Of a stretch of DNA of 64,000 nucleotides, positions 58,908-64,000 are shown one piece after another. Under the pieces are notes generated by a model. That model searched no databases. It saw only the letters and a program-made list of their open reading frames with translations, and was not told the origin of the DNA. The stretch spans positions 1 through 64,000 of the forward strand of contig NZ_JANLNM010000002.1 of assembly GCF_024701975.1 (NCBI RefSeq), in the 5' to 3' direction. Origin of the DNA: Variovorax sp. ZS18.2.2. Lineage in GTDB: Bacteria; Pseudomonadota; Gammaproteobacteria; Burkholderiales; Burkholderiaceae_C. The position numbers and the translations under genes are program-made. Each line of letters starts with the position of its first letter. The stretch's first letter is position 1.

Positions 58908-61622
58908 TCAGTTACCGGCCAAAGCGCGGGTAACGACTTCGTGGGTGTCTTTGCTGAGGTCGGGCTTCGCTGCCACACGCGCAATCGCTTCGCGCGCAGC
59001 GCTGCGGTACGGCTCGGCCAGCTTGCTCCAGCGGTCGAGCGCGCGCGCCAGGCGTGCGGCTACCTGCGGGTTGATGGCGTCCAGCTCGATCACGCGGTCG
59101 CTCCAGAACACATAGCCGGCCGCGTCGGGGCGGTGGAAGGCGCCGGGGTTCGCGCTGCAATAACTGAAGATCACGCTGCGCGCGCGGTTCGGATTCTTGA
59201 GCGAGAAGTCCGGGTGCTTCATCAACTGCTTGACCAGCGGCAGGATGTCGCCGCCGCGGTCGCTCGCGCCGGCCTGCAGCGAGAACCACTTGTCGATGAC
59301 GAGCGCCTCGTCCTTGAAGATGGCGTGGAACCGCGCGAGCGCCTGCGCCGCGAGCGTGTGGCCGGACGACACGAGCGCGTTGAGCGCGTTGAAGCGGTCG
59401 GTCATGTTGCCCGCGTCCTTGAAGCGCTGCAGCGTCTTGCCGGGCCACACGGTGTCGCCCGAGGCGCGCGCCGCCAGGCACAGGAAGTTGAGCGCCATGC
59501 CGGCCAGCGCGCGGCGGCCCGAGGAGGTCGGGTCGGGCGTGTAGGCGCCGGTGTCGTGGTTCTCTTCGTACACCTGTTCCCAGTCGGCAAAGAGGGCGGT
59601 GGCGAGCTGGGCGCGCATGGCTTCGCGCACGAGGTGCACGCGCTGCGGATCGACCACGTCGAGCTGCTCGGCGATGTAGGTTTCCGACGGCAGCGTGAGC
59701 ACCAGCTCCTTGAAGGCGGCGTCGAGCTGGGGGTTCCGCAGCACGCTGCGCATGGCGTCGATGTAGGCGTCGTTCAGCACCGGGGTGGTGTCGGTCGCCA
59801 GGGCCGCAATGCCCTGCAGCGCGGCGCGCAGGCCCAGGCGCTGGCCGGCTTCCCAGCGGTTGAACGGGTCGGGGTCGTTGGCCAGCAGGGTGAGCAGTTG
59901 GGCGTCGGTGTAGTCGAAATCGAGGATCACCGGTGCGCTGAAGCCACGCAAGATCGACGGCACGGGCTCGGCATCGAGGCCCACGAAGGTGAGCTGTTCG
60001 CCGGCGCGCGAGAGCACGACGGTGCGTGTACCAGGTGTACCGCGCGTCACGTCGCTTTCGCCTTCGAGCTGGATCGGCAGTTCGCGCCCGTTGGCATCGA
60101 GCAGGCCGATGTTCAACGGAATGACGAAGGGCTCCTTCGTCGGCTGGCCCGGCGTGGGCGGGCAACTCTGCACCACGCTCAGCGTGTAGCTGCGGTTCTG
60201 CGCGTCGTACACGCCGTGCGCCGCGAGGCGGGGCGTGCCGGCCTGGCTGTACCAGCGCTTGAACTGGGGCAAGAGGCGGGCCAGTTCCGATTCGGGGTTG
60301 GCATCGGCAATGGCCTGCGCGAAGTCGTCGCAGGTCACGGCGTGGCCGTCATGGCGTTCGAAGTAAAGGGTGATACCCGCTTCGAAGCCCTTGCGGCCGA
60401 CCAGCGTCTGCATCATGCGAACGACCTCGGCACCCTTTTCATAGATGGTGACGGTGTAGAAGTTGCTGATCTCAATGTAGCTGTCGGGCCGCACCGGGTG
60501 GGCCATGGGGCCGGCGTCTTCGGGGAACTGGCTGGTACGAAGAACGCGCACGTCTTCGATGCGCTTCACGGCGCGGGCCGATGCGTCGGCGCACAGGTCC
60601 TGGCTGAACTCCTGGTCGCGGAAGACGGTGAGGCCTTCCTTCAGCGAGAGCTGGAACCAGTCGCGGCAGGTGACGCGGTCGCCGCTCCAGTTGTGAAAGT
60701 ACTCGTGGCCGACCACGCTTTCGATGTTGCTGTAGTCCGCATCGGTGGCGGTGGCCTGGTTGGCCAGAACGTACTTCGTGTTGAAGATGTTCAGGCCCTT
60801 GTTCTCCATCGCGCCCATGTTGAAGTCGCTGGTCGCAACGATCATGAAGCGGTCGAGGTCCAGCGGCAGGCCGAAGCGGGCCTCGTCCCACAGCACGGAG
60901 TGGATGAGCGAGTTCATCGCGTGCTCGGTCTTGTCCAGGTCGCCGGCGCGCACGTACACCTGCAGCAAATGTTCCTTGCCGTTGCGCGCGGTGATGCGCT
61001 GCTCGCGCGCCACCAGCTTGCCGGCCACGAGCGCGAAGAGGTAGCTGGGCTTGCGGAACGGGTCGACCCATTTCGCGAAGTGGCGGCCCTCGGGCAGCTC
61101 GCCCTGTTCGACGAGGTTGCCGTTCGACAGCAGCACCGGGTAGGCGGCCTTGGCGGCGCGCAGCGTGACGGTGTAGGTCGACATCACGTCCGGGCGGTCC
61201 AGGAAGTAGGTGATGCGGCGAAAGCCCTCGGCCTCGCACTGCGTGAAGAAGGTGTCTTCGCTCACGAAAAGACCCATCAGCTTGGTGTTCTTGATGGGGC
61301 AGCAGGTGGTGAAGATCTCGAGCTCGAAGTCGCCTTCTTCCGCGTAGGGCAGGCCGTCGATGACGAGCTGGTCGCCCTCCATGCGGAACGAGGCGCCCTG
61401 GCCGTTGACCAGCACGCGCGCCAGGTTGAGCTCGTCGCCGTCCAGGCGCAGTGGCTGGATGGGCGCATCGGGGTTGCGGCGCAGACGCATGCGGTTGAGC
61501 ACGCGGGTCTTGGCGGGGTCGAGGTCGAAGGTGAGGTCGACGGTGTCGATCCAGTAGCCCGGGGCAGCGTAGTCTTCGCGCCGAATGGCAATTGGTTGGC
61601 CTTGGCCATCACGCAGCATCAT
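58908..61622 (-). CDS. pepN: Aminopeptidase N (M1 family, E. coli PepN type)
   Basis: 904 residues from ATG 61622 (ATG 61619 is equally possible). The M1 motifs are GAMENKGLN (exopeptidase motif), [37 protein letters not shown] (HExxH-18-E zinc site) and the [11 protein letters not shown] tyrosine region. The length and C-terminal alpha-solenoid match bacterial PepN. It removes N-terminal residues from peptides in the cytoplasm. The start overlaps the end of the HAD gene by 14 bases. Confidence 0.96.
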   Translation of the reverse strand: MMLRDGQGQPIAIRREDYAAPGYWIDTVDLTFDLDPAKTRVLNRMRLRRNPDAPIQPLRLDGDELNLARVLVNGQGASFRMEGDQLVIDGLPYAEEGDFELEIFTTCCPIKNTKLMGLFVSEDTFFTQCEAEGFRRITYFLDRPDVMSTYTVTLRAAKAAYPVLLSNGNLVEQGELPEGRHFAKWVDPFRKPSYLFALVAGKLVAREQRITARNGKEHLLQVYVRAGDLDKTEHAMNSLIHSVLWDEARFGLPLDLDRFMIVATSDFNMGAMENKGLNIFNTKYVLANQATATDADYSNIESVVGHEYFHNWSGDRVTCRDWFQLSLKEGLTVFRDQEFSQDLCADASARAVKRIEDVRVLRTSQFPEDAGPMAHPVRPDSYIEISNFYTVTIYEKGAEVVRMMQTLVGRKGFEAGITLYFERHDGHAVTCDDFAQAIADANPESELARLLPQFKRWYSQAGTPRLAAHGVYDAQNRSYTLSVVQSCPPTPGQPTKEPFVIPLNIGLLDANGRELPIQLEGESDVTRGTPGTRTVVLSRAGEQLTFVGLDAEPVPSILRGFSAPVILDFDYTDAQLLTLLANDPDPFNRWEAGQRLGLRAALQGIAALATDTTPVLNDAYIDAMRSVLRNPQLDAAFKELVLTLPSETYIAEQLDVVDPQRVHLVREAMRAQLATALFADWEQVYEENHDTGAYTPDPTSSGRRALAGMALNFLCLAARASGDTVWPGKTLQRFKDAGNMTDRFNALNALVSSGHTLAAQALARFHAIFKDEALVIDKWFSLQAGASDRGGDILPLVKQLMKHPDFSLKNPNRARSVIFSYCSANPGAFHRPDAAGYVFWSDRVIELDAINPQVAARLARALDRWSKLAEPYRSAAREAIARVAAKPDLSKDTHEVVTRALAGN

Positions 61623-62295
61623 CGAGGGTCTCCAGAAAATTCGAATGGGCGAGTTCGTCGTAGTCGCGAACCGCGGCAATCACATGGGGGCCGGCCAGCT
61701 CGGCGGCGGGATGGGTGCTGCACACGGCCACTGCACGCATGCCGCCGCGCCGGGCGGCCTCGATGCCGAAGGGCGCGTCTTCAAAGACGATGCAGCGCTC
61801 GGGCGCCACGCCGATGCGGCGCGCGGCTTCCAGGAAGATCGCGGGCGTGGGCTTGCCGCTGAAGCCTTCGTCGCCACCGACGATGGCCAGCGGCAGCGGG
61901 TCCATCTTCAGGCGCGACATCGCGAACTCGATGTTGTGCTTGTCGCCCGCCGTGCCCACCGCCACCTTGAGGCCGCGCGCAACGGCAGCCTTGGCGAAGG
62001 CGGTGAAGCCCGCCACCTCGGCGAAGTTGTCGGTGAACATGGCGCGGTAGATCTCTTCTTTCTCGTGCATCATGGCCTGAGCTTCGTCGTCGGAGAGCTT
62101 GCGCTCGAACAGCTCGTGCATGCACTCGACGCCGGTGCGGCCCGTGGTGCGCGCGAGGATGTCGCTCACGTCCAGTTTCAGGCCGTGGCGCGCCACGAAC
62201 TCCACCCACGAGCGCGCATGCCAGGGCATGGACTCGATCATGGTGCCGTCCATGTCGAAGATGAAGGCTTCGACCTTGCCGTGCGTCAGAGTCAT
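61609..62295 (-). CDS. HAD-superfamily phosphatase (beta-phosphoglucomutase-like subfamily)
   Basis: 228 residues from ATG 62295. HAD motifs: AFIFDMDGTMIESMPWH (DxDGT), VGTAG (motif II), GKPTPAIFLEAARRIG (Lys) and CIVFEDAPFGIEAARRGGM (DD-type motif). The cap type and ESMPWHARSWVEFVARHG opening fit subfamily IA enzymes such as beta-phosphoglucomutases and 2-deoxyglucose-6-phosphatases. It lies between prfB and pepN in one direction. Physiological substrate unknown. Confidence 0.88.
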   Translation of the reverse strand: MTLTHGKVEAFIFDMDGTMIESMPWHARSWVEFVARHGLKLDVSDILARTTGRTGVECMHELFERKLSDDEAQAMMHEKEEIYRAMFTDNFAEVAGFTAFAKAAVARGLKVAVGTAGDKHNIEFAMSRLKMDPLPLAIVGGDEGFSGKPTPAIFLEAARRIGVAPERCIVFEDAPFGIEAARRGGMRAVAVCSTHPAAELAGPHVIAAVRDYDELAHSNFLETLDDAA

Positions 62296-62300
62296 TGGGT

Positions 62301-63405
62301 TTACACGCCTTGCTTCAGTGAGGCTTCGATGAACACGTCGAGGTCGCCATCGAGCACCTTCTGCGTGGCCGAGACTTCGACGTTGGTGCGCAGGTCCTTG
62401 ATGCGGCTGTTGTCCAGCACGTAGCTGCGGATCTGGTGGCCCCAGCCCACGTCGGTCTTGCTGTCTTCCAGCTTTTGCTGCTCTTCCTGGCGCTTGCGCA
62501 TCTCGTGGTCGTACAGGCGCGAGCGCAGGCGCTTCCACGCCACGTCGCGGTTGCTGTGCTGGCTTCGGCCGTCCTGGCACTGCACGACGATGCCGGTCGG
62601 AATGTGCGTCAGGCGCACGGCCGAGTCGGTCTTGTTGATGTGCTGGCCGCCCGCGCCCGAGGCACGGAAGGTGTCGGTGCGCACGTCGGAAGGGTTGATG
62701 TCGATCTCGATCGAATCGTCGATTTCCGGGTACACGAAGATCGATGCGAAGCTGGTGTGGCGGCCGCCCGAGGAGTCGAATGGAGACTTCCGCACCAGGC
62801 GGTGCACGCCGGTCTCGGTGCGCAAGAGGCCGAAGGCGTAGTCGCCTTCCACCTTGATGGTCGCGCCCTTGATGCCGGCGGTGTCGCCGGGCGTTTCGTC
62901 TTCGATCTGCGTCTTGAAGCCCTTGCGCTCGGCGTACTTCAGGTACTGGCGCAGCAGCATGCTGGCCCAGTCGCAAGCCTCGGTGCCGCCGGCGCCGGCC
63001 TGGATGTCGACAAAGGCGTTGAGCGGGTCAGCCGGGTTGTTGAACATCCGGCGGAATTCGAGCTGCTTGATGTCGGCTTCGAGCGCGGTGGCGTCATCGG
63101 AGATGGACTGCAAGCCGTCCATGTCGCCTTCTTCCTTCGACATCTCGAAGAGCTCGGAGTTGTCCGAAAGGCCGTTGGTGAGCCGGTCGAGCGTGATGAC
63201 CACGTCGTCGAGCGACTTCTTTTCCTTGCCCAGTTCCTGGGCCTTCTTGGGGTCGTTCCAGACGTTCGGGTCTTCGAGCGATGCGTTGACTGTCCTCAGT
63301 CGTTCAGCTTTGGCATCGTAGTCAAAGATACCTCCGTAAATCGACCGTACGGACGCTCAGGTCCGCGAGCATTGCGCCGATTTGGTTGATCTGTTCTGCG
63401 TCCAT
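62301..63405 (-). CDS. prfB: Peptide chain release factor 2, made by programmed +1 frameshift
   Basis: 367 residues in total. A first frame from ATG 63405 codes for 27 residues ([20 protein letters not shown]...RRYL) and meets TGA at 63322-63324. After a +1 shift the second frame continues ([13 protein letters not shown]...) to 62301. Release-factor motifs: [26 protein letters not shown] (stop-codon reading SPF) and [19 protein letters not shown] (GGQ, peptidyl-tRNA hydrolysis). It releases peptides at UGA and UAA. The internal TGA makes its own level the sensor, as in most bacteria. Confidence 0.96.
63321..63335 (-). promoter_or_regulatory. RF2 autoregulatory frameshift site
   Basis: Minus strand GGAGG-TAT-CTT-TGA-C. 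The Shine-Dalgarno-like GGAGG sits three bases before the slippery CTT-TGA-C, as in E. coli prfB. Low RF2 stalls termination at TGA and favours the +1 shift. Confidence 0.95.
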
Positions 63406-63496
63406 GGGGTGTCCTGACTGTGTGAGATTGGTGTTCGGGGTAACCCGGGATTTTCTCACGCTCGGGAACCCCGCCCTGGAGAGCCCCTGTATTGCT

Positions 63497-63604
63497 CCTT
63501 CCCCCTCTGGGGGAAGGCTGGGATGGGGGCAGGCGGCTTCGACGTCGCGACAGTATTCAAGGCCGCGTGCCCCCACCCCAGCTCTCCCCCGGGAGGGGAG
63601 GGAG
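63497..63604. repeat. Mosaic of intergenic palindromic repeats between prfB and metQ
   Basis: CCTTCCCCC-TCT-GGGGGAAGG (63497-63517) is followed by GCTGGGATGGGGGC (63517-63530). The near-complement of the latter, GCCCCCACCCCAGC, lies at 63569-63582, and a further C/G palindrome at 63582-63600. The whole can fold into a long arm. The first element has the same style as the repeat at the soeA-soeB junction. Confidence 0.7.
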
Positions 63605-63613
63605 GAAGGCAAG

Positions 63614-63649
63614 AAAAAGCCCCCTGGGCGCGTCGCGCGCACAGGGGGC
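63614..63649 (-). terminator. Intrinsic terminator of metQ
   Basis: GCCCCCTG (63619-63626) pairs with CAGGGGGC (63642-63649) around a GC-rich loop. On the minus strand the stem is followed by a TTTTT run (63618-63614), 20 bases after the metQ stop. Confidence 0.85.
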
Positions 63650-63668
63650 AGGGCAATCTACGCGCCGA

Positions 63669-64000
63669 TCAGAACGCCGGCACCAGCGACCCCTTGAACT
63701 GCGTCTCGATGAAGCTCTTCACCTCCGGCGACTGGTACGCCGCCACGAGACGTTTGGCCCACGGCTTGTCCTTGTCGACACGGCGCACGGCGATCAGGTT
63801 GGCGTAGGGGCTCTTCGGCGATTCCTTGATCACGGCATCCTTGTTGAGCGACAGGCCCGCCTTCTCGGCGTAGTCGTTGTTGATGGAGGCGATGGTCAGG
63901 TCATCGAGCGAGCGCGGCAGCTGGGCCGCGTCGAGCGCCACGAGCTTGAGCTTCTTCGGGTTCGTCACCACGTCCAGCGGCGTGGCGTTGTTGTTCTTCA
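63669..64000 (-). CDS. metQ: MetQ/NlpA-family methionine ABC transporter binding protein, C-terminal part
   Basis: The last 110 residues of a protein whose start lies beyond the right edge. KNNNATPLDVVTNPKKLKLVALDAAQLPRSLDD, SINNDYAEKAGLSLNKDAVIKE, SPYANLIAVR and VKSFIETQFKGSLVPAF are the family's conserved C-terminal blocks. It binds D/L-methionine (or a related amino acid) for a MetNI transporter. It is followed by an intrinsic terminator, so it is the last gene of its operon. Confidence 0.92.
   Translation of the reverse strand, partial: KNNNATPLDVVTNPKKLKLVALDAAQLPRSLDDLTIASINNDYAEKAGLSLNKDAVIKESPKSPYANLIAVRRVDKDKPWAKRLVAAYQSPEVKSFIETQFKGSLVPAF

Noticed and set aside
58941..61862. 973-residue open frame antisense to pepN
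   Set aside because: Same GC-driven artefact; the opposite strand encodes a complete M1 aminopeptidase.

Overview
The window is high-GC DNA with dense gene packing, many 4-bp start/stop overlaps, Bug-type (tripartite tricarboxylate transporter family) periplasmic binding proteins, IclR/LysR regulators and a BTH_I2691-type type VI effector. This suggests a betaproteobacterium of the Burkholderiales, most likely Comamonadaceae and Variovorax-like. That assignment rests on gene content and style, not on a database match.

Layout. 0-2 kb: the N-terminal part of a secreted RHS/YD-repeat protein running off the left edge. 2.6-5.1 kb: a three-gene coupled operon with a CFA-synthase-like methyltransferase, a DUF1295 membrane protein and a DUF6134 protein. 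5.1-9.0 kb: an MHS-type transporter and a GMC oxidoreductase divergent from an IclR regulator. 9.0-11.2 kb: a coupled pair consisting of a radical SAM protein and a DNA-methyltransferase-like protein with an extra C-terminal domain. 11.3-15.1 kb: small conserved proteins, an RNase HI-like protein and a large lipoprotein.

15.3-33.4 kb is a C2-sulfonate island. One minus-strand operon encodes an IclR regulator, a Bug binding protein, SauS-like acylating sulfoacetaldehyde dehydrogenase, SauT-like CoA ligase and a TauE/SafE-family permease. Next come a CobT-like/CobS-like chelatase pair and a second IclR regulator, divergent from xsc and acetate kinase. Last is soeABC (sulfite dehydrogenase) with its LysR regulator. 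Inferred flow: sulfoacetate -> sulfoacetyl-CoA -> sulfoacetaldehyde -> acetyl phosphate + sulfite; sulfite -> sulfate. An (TCTG)8 tract lies directly before sauS, and GGAAC/GTTCC palindromes mark three IclR-controlled promoters.

33.5-39.9 kb: LysR, RraA-type aldolase, a second Bug protein, an NHL-type lipoprotein, an SMP-30 protein and a phytase-like lipoprotein. 40.2-41.1 kb: after a strong terminator, a compact array of eight tRNA genes with non-standard features. 41.4-50.3 kb: a type VI secretion cargo module (VgrG, DUF4123 adaptor, VasX-like pore-forming effector, two tandem DUF6708 putative immunity proteins). 50.3-57.7 kb: a secreted HExxH metallopeptidase, an HD phosphohydrolase, a Pta/Ptb-like enzyme, an XRE regulator, a MazG-like gene remnant, an McrA-like HNH endonuclease and a DUF4124 protein. 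57.7-64 kb: a housekeeping string on the minus strand (metQ end, prfB with its programmed frameshift, a HAD phosphatase, pepN, fbp, tRNA-Thr).

The strongest candidates for undescribed biology are the tRNA array, the radical SAM/methyltransferase pair, the CobS/CobT-like pair inside a sulfonate island, and the possible phase-variable control of sauS.
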